DNA of 64,000 nt from Clostridiales bacterium (GCA_019423725.1 JAHZAW010000050.1:16833-80832), one strand, 5' to 3'; shown: positions 8,094 through 17,541, numbered from the stretch's first letter. Made by a program: numbers and translations. Notes: a model not told the origin generated them from the letters alone.

Positions 8094-9220
8094 GACATTT
8101 CTCCAATTTTAAGCTGCTCCCATCCAAGTCCATTATCTGTCATTTCTCTGTAGTATGTGGATGCTTTTTCGCCTAAAAGGGCAGTATATATCTCATTAGC
8201 CTTTTCCTCCATATCTATATCAGAGAACTGTTCAGGAAAAATTATTTTTCCAGCATAGTAGGCATCTACCACTGCTGTTTCAACATTTGTGGTGTACCAG
8301 TTGTAAGCCACCTGCGCATATACCCTGCCTTCTCTGACGGCGCTTAGTGAGTCATAAAAATCTTTATTAACAGCATAGTCCTCATTGACCAGATGCATGT
8401 TATTAGGGTCCAGGAATATGTATTCGGGGTCCCAGACAGCTATCTGCTCCAGGTCTACTATTACTCCTCCAGTTTTGTCACTAAGCTCATCGGCAACATT
8501 TTTAGCTCCAATTGCTGTAAATGGAGGAAAATTAGTATATGTACCTTCTATGCCATGACCGCCTTTAAATGAGCAGGCCCCTGTAAAGACACGGGGTTTT
8601 TCTGAATCAGCTATCCCAGATGTCCTATTTGAGAGATCTTCCTGCCACCCCTTAAGATCATTGATAACTTCACTGCATCTATCCTCTTTATGAAGTATCT
8701 GGCCTATGAGTTCCATAGAATCATAGAGTTTTTCATCGAACATGCCTCCATCATAGGTGATGACTACTACAGGTATACCTGTTTTATTTTGGAGGTCATC
8801 AGCCAGATCCAGTGGATAAGCAGCAAATATTACATCAGGCGCAAGTTTTAATATCTCCTCTTCGTAAGCCTCATAGCTTCCAGCTCCGCCAGTTCCAACA
8901 ACGGGAAGTGCCATAAATTTATCGTTGTTTATGTAATTATATCCCTTTGCCAGATTCGATTCCTGTTCTCCCTTTTCAACGCCTGCTACCATATCCTGGG
9001 CATCAGCATAGCATATCATCCTTAAGCTTCCAGCTCCAAGGGCTATTATTTTTTCTGGATCTTCAGGGACTTCTACCTCTCGTCCCAGCAGGTCAGTGAC
9101 TTTCACCACGGTCTGAGTTTCTTCACTGGGTCTGGTATCCTTTGTATTTTCAGCAGTTGAAGCGCAGCCGCTAAGGGTAAACATAAGTACAGCCGCCACA
9201 ACGGCAAATCTTTTTTTCAT
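8090..9220 (-). CDS. Substrate-binding lipoprotein of the FecB/BtuF type
   Basis: Extracellular binding protein anchored by a lipobox: a hydrophobic signal peptide then LSGCAS (Cys about residue 19). The Thr/Ser-rich linker is followed by TDLLGREVEVPEDPEKIIALG, the standard beginning of a periplasmic-binding-protein-like II/TroA-type fold, and later by KLAPDVIFAAYP. 376 residues. It is followed with 4-base overlap by the permease and preceded by the FmdE-like gene. An unusual Gly-His-Gly-containing stretch (FKGGHGIEGTYTN) sits mid-protein and could contribute to ligand binding, but that is inference. Confidence 0.9.
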   Translation of the reverse strand: MKKRFAVVAAVLMFTLSGCASTAENTKDTRPSEETQTVVKVTDLLGREVEVPEDPEKIIALGAGSLRMICYADAQDMVAGVEKGEQESNLAKGYNYINNDKFMALPVVGTGGAGSYEAYEEEILKLAPDVIFAAYPLDLADDLQNKTGIPVVVITYDGGMFDEKLYDSMELIGQILHKEDRCSEVINDLKGWQEDLSNRTSGIADSEKPRVFTGACSFKGGHGIEGTYTNFPPFTAIGAKNVADELSDKTGGVIVDLEQIAVWDPEYIFLDPNNMHLVNEDYAVNKDFYDSLSAVREGRVYAQVAYNWYTTNVETAVVDAYYAGKIIFPEQFSDIDMEEKANEIYTALLGEKASTYYREMTDNGLGWEQLKIGEMS

Positions 9221-9232
9221 ATCGCCACTCCT

Positions 9233-9757
9233 TTACCATCCTCGTTTATACTCTTTAAAACAATCTAAACATACTTTTTTACCGTTCATAAGACGTATTT
9301 TATGTTCCGGAGCTGCCTCGCCGCACTCTTCACACACAACATTATCAAATATCCTTGCTTCTTCAGGAAGCTCAAAGGCTGGCTCACTGATTTTGAAAAG
9401 TTCTTCAAAGGGCGCTTCAAGAATATATTTTTTTCGTTCTTCCCTATCCATTACAGTCTTTGACGGTTTTAGACAAAACCTTATTTTTTTGCCGCTTTTC
9501 CTTGCAAAAAAGCTAAAGGCCATTTTCCCTGTATCCCGGTATAATAGATTGCCCTTTCCCATGGTGCAGCTAAGTATCGTCTGGATGGCGTCAACTCCAC
9601 AGGCGTCATTTTCAGTGACACATACTATACTTTCGTCCTCACTTTTTACTCCATCCATATATTTTAGTGCTTCAATGGCTGCTCTAAATCCTATGGCAAG
9701 ACCAGGACATTCATGGCCATGAAATTCCACACACTTTTTCCATAATTCATCGTTCAT
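9233..9757 (-). CDS. FmdE-family protein with C-terminal zinc ribbon
   Basis: Similar to subunit E of molybdenum formylmethanofuran dehydrogenase but encoded outside any such complex. It opens with FHGHECPGLAIGFRAA, the FmdE metal-binding signature with His-x-His-x-Cys, then ENDACGVDAIQ. The last 40 residues hold CEECGEAAPEH...CLDCFKEY, a four-cysteine zinc-ribbon. 174 residues. It overlaps the methyltransferase stop and lies 12 bases before the binding protein, so it is an operon member. In clostridia such genes often accompany metal-chelate ABC importers; a role in handling the imported metal or cofactor is inference. Confidence 0.85.
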   Translation of the reverse strand: MNDELWKKCVEFHGHECPGLAIGFRAAIEALKYMDGVKSEDESIVCVTENDACGVDAIQTILSCTMGKGNLLYRDTGKMAFSFFARKSGKKIRFCLKPSKTVMDREERKKYILEAPFEELFKISEPAFELPEEARIFDNVVCEECGEAAPEHKIRLMNGKKVCLDCFKEYKRGW

Positions 9758-10548
9758 TTTATTTCCTCCTTGTTTTCATTCCAGAAAACTGAACATAATA
9801 GGGCATCGGTATTTTCCATAACAATGCCTCCCTTAGATATTGATTTGAAATATTTAAATATATCTTCTTTTTCTTTCTGGGTAAGTTTTTTTCTCAGGGA
9901 TACTCTTTTTATATAGGTTTCTGCGACCTTTTTCTCCGTCTCTATCATGCCCCATTGCTGTCTTTCATAAAAAACATCAGGTCCCATACCTTCTTTCCAG
10001 AGCATTTCAAAGAGCTTCAGCATATCTTTTTGGCCGTAGTCTTCAGAAACTATGCCGCATATACTATTTACCTCATCGGATATATCGCTTTTTCTATATA
10101 CGGATTTGGTAATAACACACCATCCTTTTGATACATCCCTCATCTTTTTAATGGCATCAGTACTGTCTACAGCCGGTGTCATGTGGGCTATGACCAGGTC
10201 AAATTCCTTTTCCCAGCTAAGATCTTTTATATCGGACTCCTGCCAGGATATACACCTGAATGTGATGTTTTTTACTTTTTCATATTTCTTTCGCTCTTCA
10301 GCCCCGAAAATCATCTTTTCCGATATATCAGTTCCGATTATCTCATCAAAATAAGGAGATAGTGCAAAGGAATATTTTCCTCCGCCGCATCCGATATCTA
10401 AAGCAGATCCGCCCTTTTCCAGTATCCCATTTAAATACAGATTTTTCATAAATGTATTGTTATATGGTGTAGGTATATCAAAATCCTTAAATCTTTCGGC
10501 CATACTGTCCCAGAAATCTCTCAAACCATCAAGTTCTTTTCCGTCCAT
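9754..10548 (-). CDS. SAM-dependent class I methyltransferase
   Basis: First gene of the metal-uptake operon. It contains a seven-strand methyltransferase core: motif I is ALDIGCGGGKYSFALSP (near residue 50), followed by EIIGTDISEKMI (motif post I) and FDLVIAHMTPA (motif II). The start at 10548 (MDGKELDGLRDFWDSMA) follows AAGGAGG with 5-base spacing; an ATG further upstream lies inside the leader hairpin. About 264 residues. The substrate is unknown. Context (FmdE-like protein and FecBCD-type importer) suggests it modifies the imported ligand or a chelator. Confidence 0.83.
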   Translation of the reverse strand: MDGKELDGLRDFWDSMAERFKDFDIPTPYNNTFMKNLYLNGILEKGGSALDIGCGGGKYSFALSPYFDEIIGTDISEKMIFGAEERKKYEKVKNITFRCISWQESDIKDLSWEKEFDLVIAHMTPAVDSTDAIKKMRDVSKGWCVITKSVYRKSDISDEVNSICGIVSEDYGQKDMLKLFEMLWKEGMGPDVFYERQQWGMIETEKKVAETYIKRVSLRKKLTQKEKEDIFKYFKSISKGGIVMENTDALLCSVFWNENKEEIK

Positions 10549-10562
10549 AAATGCCTCCTTAA

Positions 10563-10625
10563 ACACAAAAAGCCACGAAAACAAAGTCTGTCATACTTGA
10601 CAGATTCTGCCTTCGTGGCCTATCA
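10563..10625 (-). promoter_or_regulatory. Structured 5' leader / attenuator of the metal-uptake operon
   Basis: Minus strand, between the promoter at 10680-10708 and the methyltransferase start. An outer stem GCCACGAA/TTCGTGGC (10572-10579 with 10612-10619) encloses an asymmetric internal loop and an inner stem TCTGTCA/TGACAGA with a 4-base loop. It is followed directly by TTTTTG and then the ribosome binding site. The form is a terminator or aptamer-like element placed to control the operon. I could not match it to a named riboswitch class. Confidence 0.6.
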
Positions 10626-10679
10626 TCAAAAAATATTTAAACCGGTTTTTATTGGACTTCTTGTCCTTATTACTATTTT

Positions 10680-10708
10680 ATCTTACCAAATCATCCATAT
10701 TAAGTCAA
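10680..10708 (-). promoter_or_regulatory. Sigma-A promoter of the metal-uptake operon
   Basis: Minus strand: TTGACT (10703-10708), 17-base spacer, TAAGAT (10680-10685), giving a 5' UTR of about 125 bases that holds the structured leader. Confidence 0.82.
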
Positions 10709-10722
10709 TAACAATTCCTTTT

Positions 10723-11832
10723 TTAGTCTATACGCTTTATGATTTTTGCCGGAACTCCTCCAACTATGGTGCGAGACGGTACATCCTTTGAAACCACCGC
10801 TCCTGCAGCCACTACTGCTCCATCGCCTATGGTAACTCCAGGAAGTACAGTGGCATTGGCCCCTATCCATACATTTTTTCCTATTTTTATGGGACTAGGA
10901 TGCATATCAGCGCGTTTAGCCGGGTCTAAGTCATGGTTTAATGTGGCCAAAACGACACTGTGTCCTATGAGGCTTCCATCTCCAATGGTTATGCCTCCCT
11001 GGTCCTGCATCCTGCATCCGCTGTTGAAAAATACATTATCCCCTATGGTCAGATTTTTTCCGCAGTCAGTATAAAACGGCGGAAATACTGCAAAGTTTTT
11101 GCCGACTTTATTGCCTGTAAGTTTATTGAAAAGTTCCAGTATCTCTTCCTGGGTATGATAGGAGCCGTTTATTTCTCCTGTTATTTTGAGGGCTTCCTGG
11201 GCCAGTCTGTGCATACACCTGTGAACGGCTGAACCTCCAACAACTTCCTTTCCACTGTCCATTATTTTTATAAATTCTTCCGTTGATATTTCTTCATCTC
11301 TATTTTCATTCAGTGAGCATCCAAAGTCATAAAGTTCTTTGTATTTCTCATCAGACTTGTTCTGGCTGCCATACGCAGTGAATATGCCCATGTTCTCAAG
11401 GCCAAGATAATTCAAGAATGAGTTTTCATACTCATATACAGCCCCTCCATACACATTATTGTCACCTGAACTTAAAAACAGAGCGGCTTTCTTTAAATTT
11501 TTAGGCTTATCTATGGCATATATGCGGTTTATGGCACACTGAAGCTGTCCTGTGAATCCATGATAATATACCGGTGATGCCAGTATTATCATCTCAGCTT
11601 TCTGAAGGATAGGATATACTTCCTGCATATCGTCCTTTTGTACACATGTGCCATTCCCCTTTGTATGGCAGTATTCGCAGCCAAGGCATCCGCCTATATG
11701 TTTCACGCATACGGAGACCACAGTTATCTCATTTTTATCATTATTCTTTTTTGCGCCATCCATAAACGCTTCTATCATAAACTTTGTGTTTCCATTTTTT
11801 CTTGGACTTCCGTTTAATATAAGAATATTCAT
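10723..11832 (-). CDS. Fusion of flavodoxin-fold NAD(P)H reductase and hexapeptide acetyltransferase
   Basis: 369 residues in two parts. Residues 1 to about 180 are an NADPH-dependent FMN reductase/iron-sulfur flavoprotein-like domain: [12 protein letters not shown] (FMN phosphate loop), [17 protein letters not shown] with a Cys-x2-Cys-type cluster, and [14 protein letters not shown]. After a linker, residues about 210-369 are a maltose/galactoside O-acetyltransferase-like left-handed beta-helix: [21 protein letters not shown], catalytic His in [11 protein letters not shown], then [25 protein letters not shown] repeats. The reading frame is continuous with no sign of error. Monocistronic. The joint reaction is unknown. 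Confidence 0.85.
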   Translation of the reverse strand: MNILILNGSPRKNGNTKFMIEAFMDGAKKNNDKNEITVVSVCVKHIGGCLGCEYCHTKGNGTCVQKDDMQEVYPILQKAEMIILASPVYYHGFTGQLQCAINRIYAIDKPKNLKKAALFLSSGDNNVYGGAVYEYENSFLNYLGLENMGIFTAYGSQNKSDEKYKELYDFGCSLNENRDEEISTEEFIKIMDSGKEVVGGSAVHRCMHRLAQEALKITGEINGSYHTQEEILELFNKLTGNKVGKNFAVFPPFYTDCGKNLTIGDNVFFNSGCRMQDQGGITIGDGSLIGHSVVLATLNHDLDPAKRADMHPSPIKIGKNVWIGANATVLPGVTIGDGAVVAAGAVVSKDVPSRTIVGGVPAKIIKRID

Positions 11833-11967
11833 ATTTATCCCCCTGCCTGCTTTAAGCAGTATTATTTACCACATACTATTATATCAGCGGCATTTCCTAA
11901 GACAAATACTTATAACAAATACATTCATATGCCTTAAAGCTATACTAAAACATAAATTTTGCAAAAT

Positions 11968-11991
11968 AAAAACACCCATCAGGGTGTTTTT
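11968..11991 (-). terminator. Terminator downstream of rarA
   Basis: Perfect stem AAAAACACCC/GGGTGTTTTT with a 4-base loop between the rarA stop and the flavodoxin-acetyltransferase gene. Confidence 0.85.
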
Positions 11992-11998
11992 AATATCA

Positions 11999-13318
11999 TC
12001 ATTTACCTCTAAGCCTTCTGAGGGATTCGCTTATTCTCTTTTCTACTCCATTTTCAGAAGGTTCATAATATATTTTTCCAACCAGCTCATCTGGCAGATA
12101 CTGCTGTTTTACATAATGTCCAGGATAATCATGGGCATATTTATAACCAACGCCATGATTCATTTCCGATGCGCCGCTGTAGTGGGCGTCCCTCAAATGC
12201 ATTGGCACTCCTGATACAGTAACATTTTTGACATCGGAAAGAGCTGTATCTATTCCCATAATGGCCGCGTTGCTCTTAGGCGCACAGGCAACATAAGTTA
12301 CCGCCTGGGCAAGTATTATACGGCTTTCCGGCATACCTATCATATTCACCGCCTGGGCAGCCGAAACAGCTACCTGAAGCGCATGGGGGTCTGCATTTCC
12401 CACGTCTTCAGAAGCACATATCATTATTCGTCTGGCGATGAATTTTGGATCTTCTCCAGCATATATCATCCTGGCAAGATAATAAAGAGCCGCATCCGGG
12501 TCTGAGCCTCTCATACTCTTTATAAAGGCCGATATGGTGTCATAATGATTGTCGCCGTCTTTATCACAGTTTAAAGCCCTTTTTTGAATACATTCCTGGG
12601 CCAGTTCCATATCTATCTTGATTTTTCCGTTTTCATCGGGTTCAGAGGATAAAACAGCCAGTTCAATGGCATTCAATGCCCTTCTGGCGTCTCCATTTGA
12701 AAGCTCAGCGATGAATCCCACCGCATCATCATCGATGGTTATATCCATATTTCCATAGCCCTTATCCTTATCCCTCACCGCACGGAGTATGAGTTTTTCA
12801 AGATCCTTTTTTTCCAGTGGTTTAAGCTCAAACACATAAGACCTGGATACAAGAGCTTTATTTACCTCAAAATATGGATTTTCAGTTGTTGCTCCTATGA
12901 GGGTGACAGTTCCGTTTTCAACATGGGGGAGCAGTGCGTCCTGCTGGGCCTTATTGAACCTGTGTATCTCATCTATAAATAGTATAGTGCCTATATTGTA
13001 CATCCCGGCATTTTCCTTATCCCTCTGGACCGTATCCTTTATGTCCTTTATGCCTGATGTGGTAGCGTTAAGCTGTTCAAATTTTCTGGAAGTGGTATTG
13101 GCTATTACCCTGGCAAGGGTCGTCTTACCGGTTCCTGGAGGGCCATAAAGTATTATTGAGCCCAGTTTATCAGCTTTTATGACATTATAGAGCATTTTTC
13201 CCTTGGATAATATGTGCTCCTGTCCCACGTATTCCTCCAGGGTCTCTGGACGCATCCTGGCTGCAAGGGGAGCTTTATTATTGAATTGTCTGGACATATT
13301 ATATTCAAATAGATCCAT
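11999..13318 (-). CDS. rarA: Replication-associated recombination protein A (AAA+ ATPase)
   Basis: RarA/MgsA-family clamp-loader-like ATPase acting at stalled forks. It has the typical APLAARMRPETLEEYVGQEHIL beginning, Walker A GPPGTGKTTLAR, Walker B ILFIDEIHRFNKAQQDALL, sensor 1 GATTENPYF and arginine finger in ALVSRSYVF. The C-terminal tetramerisation region includes HYDTISAFIKSMRGSDPDAALYYLARM. 439 residues, full length. The ATG follows GAAGGTG. It lies 20 bases downstream of queA and may be cotranscribed with it. Confidence 0.96.
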   Translation of the reverse strand: MDLFEYNMSRQFNNKAPLAARMRPETLEEYVGQEHILSKGKMLYNVIKADKLGSIILYGPPGTGKTTLARVIANTTSRKFEQLNATTSGIKDIKDTVQRDKENAGMYNIGTILFIDEIHRFNKAQQDALLPHVENGTVTLIGATTENPYFEVNKALVSRSYVFELKPLEKKDLEKLILRAVRDKDKGYGNMDITIDDDAVGFIAELSNGDARRALNAIELAVLSSEPDENGKIKIDMELAQECIQKRALNCDKDGDNHYDTISAFIKSMRGSDPDAALYYLARMIYAGEDPKFIARRIMICASEDVGNADPHALQVAVSAAQAVNMIGMPESRIILAQAVTYVACAPKSNAAIMGIDTALSDVKNVTVSGVPMHLRDAHYSGASEMNHGVGYKYAHDYPGHYVKQQYLPDELVGKIYYEPSENGVEKRISESLRRLRGK

Positions 13319-13338
13319 CTAAAACACCTTCGTATCGC

Positions 13339-14364
13339 TTATACAATAAACATCGCGTCTCCAAATGAGAAAAATCTGTATTTTTCCTCCACGGCTATCC
13401 TATAGGTATCAAGTATTTTATCCTTTCCCACAAGAGCCGCAACAAGCATTATTAGAGTGGATTCCGGCAGGTGGAAGTTTGTTATGAGGCAGTCAACGGC
13501 TTTGAACTTATATCCAGGATAAATGAATATCTTTGTCCATCCGCTTCCGGGGTGAACTATTCCGTTTTCATCCGTAACAGACTCCAGTGTCCTTGTACTG
13601 GTCGTGCCAACGGAAATGATTCGGCCGCCGTTTTTTCTGGCATCGTTTATTTTATCCGCTTCTTCCTTCTCCACCACATAGTATTCAGAGTGCATCTCAT
13701 GATTTGCTACGTCCTCTACCTTTACCGGCCTGAATGTTCCAAGGCCTACATGGAGGGTAACATGGGCGATTATAACACCCATATTTTTTATCTCTTCCAG
13801 CAGTTCCTTAGTAAAGTGAAGCCCCGCTGTAGGTGCGGCTGCTGAGCCTTCATGCACAGCATAAACTGTCTGATATCTATTCTTATCTTCAAGTTTATGG
13901 GTTATATAGGGGGGAAGAGGCATCTCGCCCAGTTCATCAAGTATGGTCTCAAATACTCCGTCATAGTGGAATTTTACTATCCTGTTTCCGCCTTCCACCA
14001 CCTCGAGTATCTCAGCCTCAAGCCTGCCGTCTCCAAAGGTTATGACATCTCCGGGTTTAGCTTTTTTGCCCGGATATGTGAGCACCTCCCAAGTATCAAG
14101 GTCCTTTCTCACAAGAAGAAGTATCTCTACCCTGGCTCCGGTATTTTTCCTTGCACCGATAAGTCTTGCGGGCATTACCTTTGTATCATTGATAACAAGG
14201 CAGTCGCCCTTTTTTAAATATCCTGTTATATCCTTAAATATTTTGTGCTCTATCTCTCCACTGTCCCTATGCAGAACCAGAAGCCTCGAGGACGAACGGT
14301 CCTTCAGAGGCTCCTGCGCAATAAGTTCCTGTGGGAGATCATAATAAAAATCACTTGTTTTCAT
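13339..14364 (-). CDS. queA: S-adenosylmethionine:tRNA ribosyltransferase-isomerase
   Basis: Transfers and isomerises the ribosyl group of SAM to preQ1-modified tRNA to form epoxyqueuosine. Visible motifs: [15 protein letters not shown] at the N-terminus, [55 protein letters not shown] and [14 protein letters not shown]. 341 residues, full length. Upstream of rarA in the same orientation; the rest of the queuosine pathway is not in this window. Confidence 0.97.
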   Translation of the reverse strand: MKTSDFYYDLPQELIAQEPLKDRSSSRLLVLHRDSGEIEHKIFKDITGYLKKGDCLVINDTKVMPARLIGARKNTGARVEILLLVRKDLDTWEVLTYPGKKAKPGDVITFGDGRLEAEILEVVEGGNRIVKFHYDGVFETILDELGEMPLPPYITHKLEDKNRYQTVYAVHEGSAAAPTAGLHFTKELLEEIKNMGVIIAHVTLHVGLGTFRPVKVEDVANHEMHSEYYVVEKEEADKINDARKNGGRIISVGTTSTRTLESVTDENGIVHPGSGWTKIFIYPGYKFKAVDCLITNFHLPESTLIMLVAALVGKDKILDTYRIAVEEKYRFFSFGDAMFIV

Positions 14365-14379
14365 CTTTAATCTCCGTTT

Positions 14380-16059
14380 TTATTCTACTGTTACTCCTGT
14401 ATAGTAATGTTTTAAAATTTCCACATAATCGGCTCCGTTCTTAGCCATTCCATTGGCGCCCATCTGGCTGAGGCCTACTCCATGGCCGATACCATAACCC
14501 TTTATGTTTATTGTTGAACCCTGTGACGCAATTACAGTGGTTCCAGTTGTTGAACTAGATGTTGTCGTTGTTGTGGTAGTCGTCTTTATTATGTCATCAA
14601 CATTTGGAATATCATCCAGGTCTATTTCACTTCCATCGTAACCATAGGCCTTGGCTCCTGAAGCGCTTGAATATATCACCGCGCAGTCAGCACCGATAAC
14701 ATAATCTTTTCCAACTTTAAATCCATCAAGAGGCTCACTTATAAATGTTCCTGTCACATTGGTCGTTACTGTCTCTGTTTTACTTCCGCCGCTTTCAACA
14801 ACACCATTGGTTATTGTATAATTACGGCTGCTCAAAGACTCTCCGATGGATCCAAATACAGTTCTGCAGGCTTCAAGGGTTATCGTCTTTGTTCCATTTG
14901 TGCCAAGTATCTCAAGTTTCTGAACACGTTTAGTCTTATTGTCTATGGTTATTCTCATACCAGTGGCAGAACCAATATTGTAGCCATTGGTCTGGATGAT
15001 CTTGTCCAGATCACTAAGAGTTATCGTTCTTTCCCATTCAGGGCAGTTTATTTCCTGACTGTCATCTACAGCCTTAAGATATGCCACATCTGTGCCCCAT
15101 ACGTTTACAGCGTCTTCAGTATAGCCTCCACTTGATGAGAAGAAGAGAGCTTCTATCGGACTGCCTTTATAATATATCAATTCTCCCTCTGTGTCTATAA
15201 CTGCCTGTCTGGTTGTTGAATCTTCATAGTCATATCCCATATATGCCTGGCAGTGGGTAGAATCGCATATATCATATCCTATATCTGACTTTCTGTTCCA
15301 TTTATAAAGAGCATAAGTCCTTGCTGCACAGGCCTGGGCCTTTATGGCTTCATATGCATAGCTTGATGGTATCTCAGATGCTACAACTCCATACAAATAT
15401 TCTTCCAGGTCGATAACGTTTACAGCTGTGATAGTTCCATCAGAATTATGTATGAAATCAATTATTCCCCTATACGAACGGGCTCCCAGGTCAACGACCG
15501 GTGTTGAACCTGTTCCCATAAAATACGCATCTGAATCAGCAATCAGCAGTATGGGATTTCCACCTATATCAACTATCGTTATGTCTGATGGTGACAGCGC
15601 CTTACCGCCCAATTGTGAAGCTGCACTGTTGGCGTCTGACATCGTTTCGTATCCATAAATTATTACCGCCCAGTCATTGTTATAATAGCCTGCAACAGCA
15701 TTGGCATAACCATTTGAAATATATGATGAAGCCTGCTGTTTTGCATCATCATATGAAGATGCATTAATGGGAATGGCTACCTGATAACTGAGTCCTATCC
15801 TTACATTGAATCCAGACGAAGAATCAAGCTGCGCAACCGTTTCATTATTATCTACGGGATTTGCATTGCCTCCATCGGCTTTTACCAGCCTTATAGATGT
15901 TGACTGTATTGAAATAGAACTCTTTTCAGCATAACTCATTACCAGGCCGACTCTTATGTACTCAGGAAGTGTAGCAGCAGCACAAGCGGTGGTGCCTAAC
16001 CCTGAAATAACAAAGGCCGCGCTCATAAAAGCCGCCAAAAGTCTCTTAAAACGTTTCAA
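14380..16059 (-). CDS. Secreted SpoIID/LytB-domain protein
   Basis: 559 residues with an N-terminal signal peptide (two arginines and a lysine, then AAFMSAAFVISGLGTTACAA). The central SpoIID/LytB domain has YRGIIDFI, NVIDLEEYLYGVVASEIPSSYAYEAIKAQACAARTYAL split across the core, with the catalytic-type Glu in ASEIP, and the C-terminal GYGIGHGVGLSQMGANGMA block. Family members are lytic transglycosylases that cut glycan strands lacking stem peptides. It is much longer than classic SpoIID (about 340), with an extra N-terminal region of about 180 residues and a Thr/Ser-rich insertion near residue 495. The start is TTG after AAAGGGTG. A germination or cell-wall remodelling role is plausible. Confidence 0.88.
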   Translation of the reverse strand: MKRFKRLLAAFMSAAFVISGLGTTACAAATLPEYIRVGLVMSYAEKSSISIQSTSIRLVKADGGNANPVDNNETVAQLDSSSGFNVRIGLSYQVAIPINASSYDDAKQQASSYISNGYANAVAGYYNNDWAVIIYGYETMSDANSAASQLGGKALSPSDITIVDIGGNPILLIADSDAYFMGTGSTPVVDLGARSYRGIIDFIHNSDGTITAVNVIDLEEYLYGVVASEIPSSYAYEAIKAQACAARTYALYKWNRKSDIGYDICDSTHCQAYMGYDYEDSTTRQAVIDTEGELIYYKGSPIEALFFSSSGGYTEDAVNVWGTDVAYLKAVDDSQEINCPEWERTITLSDLDKIIQTNGYNIGSATGMRITIDNKTKRVQKLEILGTNGTKTITLEACRTVFGSIGESLSSRNYTITNGVVESGGSKTETVTTNVTGTFISEPLDGFKVGKDYVIGADCAVIYSSASGAKAYGYDGSEIDLDDIPNVDDIIKTTTTTTTTSSSTTGTTVIASQGSTINIKGYGIGHGVGLSQMGANGMAKNGADYVEILKHYYTGVTVE

Positions 16060-16448
16060 AATTTATCACCCTTTCCTGCGATATTGTATATTATTATAGA
16101 ATATTCTGACGTAAAATGTAAAGCTAAATATGTGCATTAACCCCCGCAAAGAGAAATATTAATAATTTTTTAATAATTTGTTACAAATATAATAACTCAA
16201 AACTTTTTTATGTACAATGCCCTAAAAAATCCCAGTATATATGCTTATGGAATTTCAGTTAAATATTAACATATTTAAAATGCCGCTAATGCAGGCTAAA
16301 TATGTAATATTTTAGATATTAGTACAAAAATCTTGATTTTATTTTTAATAAACATTATCATTAATGTTAGATATTGTAATACCAACATCTGCGGCGCAAC
16401 AGTATTTTTTCTGCAAATGCAGTATGACATATGGAAAGGAGAATTATA
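16060..16448. other. AT-rich divergent intergenic region
   Basis: About 390 bases between the divergent SpoIID-domain and PH-domain genes. It is strongly AT-rich and must hold both promoters. I see no RNA gene, repeat or convincing ORF; a minus-strand ORF crossing it lacks a ribosome site and family features. Confidence 0.5.
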
Positions 16449-16820
16449 TTGATAGATTTTAAAAACGGCAGCATCATAAAACTCAAAAAGGCACCCAATG
16501 AATCTGCAAAAGAAATACTCCCCCTTCTGATAAACGGTGAGGAAATAGTGTCTTGTTATAAGGGGATCCGAGATTTCGTTGCATTTACGACCCATAGAAT
16601 AATTTCTGTTAATGTACAGGGAATTACAGGAAAGAAAAAAGACTTTACGTCTATGCCATATTCAAAAATACAGGTGTATTCAGTTGAAACTTCCGGCGTC
16701 ATCGACCTTGATAGCGAGCTTGAACTTTATTTCAGCGGTCTTGGAAAGGTCACCTTTGAATTTACAGGCGAAAGTGACATCGTAAAGATCGGACAGATGA
16801 TAGGTGAAAAGATATTATAA
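16449..16820 (+). CDS. Bacterial PH-domain (YvbH/DUF1696-like) protein
   Basis: Predicted 123-residue cytoplasmic protein made of a single pleckstrin-homology-like fold. It has the pattern ILPLLINGEEIVSCYKGIRDFVAFTTHRIISVN, ITGKKKDFTSMPYSKIQVYSVE, and ELELYFSGLGKVTFEF. The ribosome site AAGGAG (16436-16441) lies 7 bases from a TTG at 16449. The ATG at 16431 overlaps that site, so TTG is preferred. Followed by the lipoprotein gene 43 bases on, probably the same transcript. Function of the family is unknown. Confidence 0.78.
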   Translation: MIDFKNGSIIKLKKAPNESAKEILPLLINGEEIVSCYKGIRDFVAFTTHRIISVNVQGITGKKKDFTSMPYSKIQVYSVETSGVIDLDSELELYFSGLGKVTFEFTGESDIVKIGQMIGEKIL

Positions 16821-16862
16821 ATATTAATTTTAATGTTACATATTAAATTAGGGAGAAAAGAT

Positions 16863-17459
16863 ATGAAAAAAATCAGGAGCATCATTACTGCTATTTTAGT
16901 ATTTATCCTTGCTTTGTCTTTGTCAGGATGCAGCACAAAAAACGACACACCTGAAGCAGTCGTTGACAAAGCTTTGGGAGCTTTACAAACCTCTGACTTT
17001 GAAACTGCATCGAAGTATTTTGATACGGACATTGGAGCATCCATTGGAAGCAGCGCTGACCAGGATGACTTAAATACTCAGATCATAAAAAGATTGATGG
17101 ACAATCTTCAGTATACGATCGTTTCATCTGAAGAAAATGATACAACAGCAGAAGTTACAGTAAAAATAAAAAATATCAGCATGGCAGATGTTATACAGGA
17201 TTATGTTAGTGAGGCGTATAGTTATGTCATTTCTAATCCTTCCTCAGATAATCTTGAATCAGAGTTAAGTAACATCTTAATAACTTCGTTTGACAATAAT
17301 ATTGAAAATCTAACCGAGAATGAAGTTACATTATCTCTGGACAAAACAGACAATGGCTGGATAATTAAGGCTGATACCGATTTTATTGATGCTCTTACCG
17401 GTGGCATGATAACTATGACAGACAGCATAATGAGTGGTACAGCTGACACAGAACAATAA
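16863..17459 (+). CDS. Putative lipoprotein, DUF4878/DUF5105-like
   Basis: 198 residues. The signal peptide has a hydrophobic run and lipobox LSLSGCST (Cys about residue 22). The mature part has the pattern TPEAVVDKALGALQTSDFETASKYF, as in NTF2-like lipoproteins of the DUF4878/DUF5105 kind, followed by alternating helix and strand and an acidic C-terminus. The start at 16863 follows AGGGAGA. It is followed by a terminator, so it closes a two-gene unit with the PH-domain protein. No specific role known. Confidence 0.78.
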   Translation: MKKIRSIITAILVFILALSLSGCSTKNDTPEAVVDKALGALQTSDFETASKYFDTDIGASIGSSADQDDLNTQIIKRLMDNLQYTIVSSEENDTTAEVTVKIKNISMADVIQDYVSEAYSYVISNPSSDNLESELSNILITSFDNNIENLTENEVTLSLDKTDNGWIIKADTDFIDALTGGMITMTDSIMSGTADTEQ

Positions 17460-17492
17460 AATAAAGCTTATTTACATTTGGAACTTAAAAAT

Positions 17493-17541
17493 AAAGCCGT
17501 TGCTCATCTTTCCTTATGGGAAATGTGGCAGCGGCTTTTTT
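17493..17541 (+). terminator. Terminator of the PH-domain/lipoprotein unit
   Basis: Stem AAAGCCGTTGC/GCAGCGGCTTT (one G-T pair) with additional pairing inside the loop, followed by six T. Confidence 0.85.

Noticed and set aside
10563..10625. Cobalamin or Moco riboswitch
   Set aside because: The characteristic cobalamin (B12-box) or Moco consensus elements are not present, so the leader was left unnamed.
11648..12214. Plus-strand ORF of 188 codons crossing a terminator
   Set aside because: Overlaps two real minus-strand genes and the hairpin between them; composition is that of a shadow.
14527..14590. Possible coding repeat (Thr/Ser run) in the SpoIID-domain protein
   Set aside because: A low-complexity linker of mixed codons, not a clean tandem DNA repeat; no sign of expansion.
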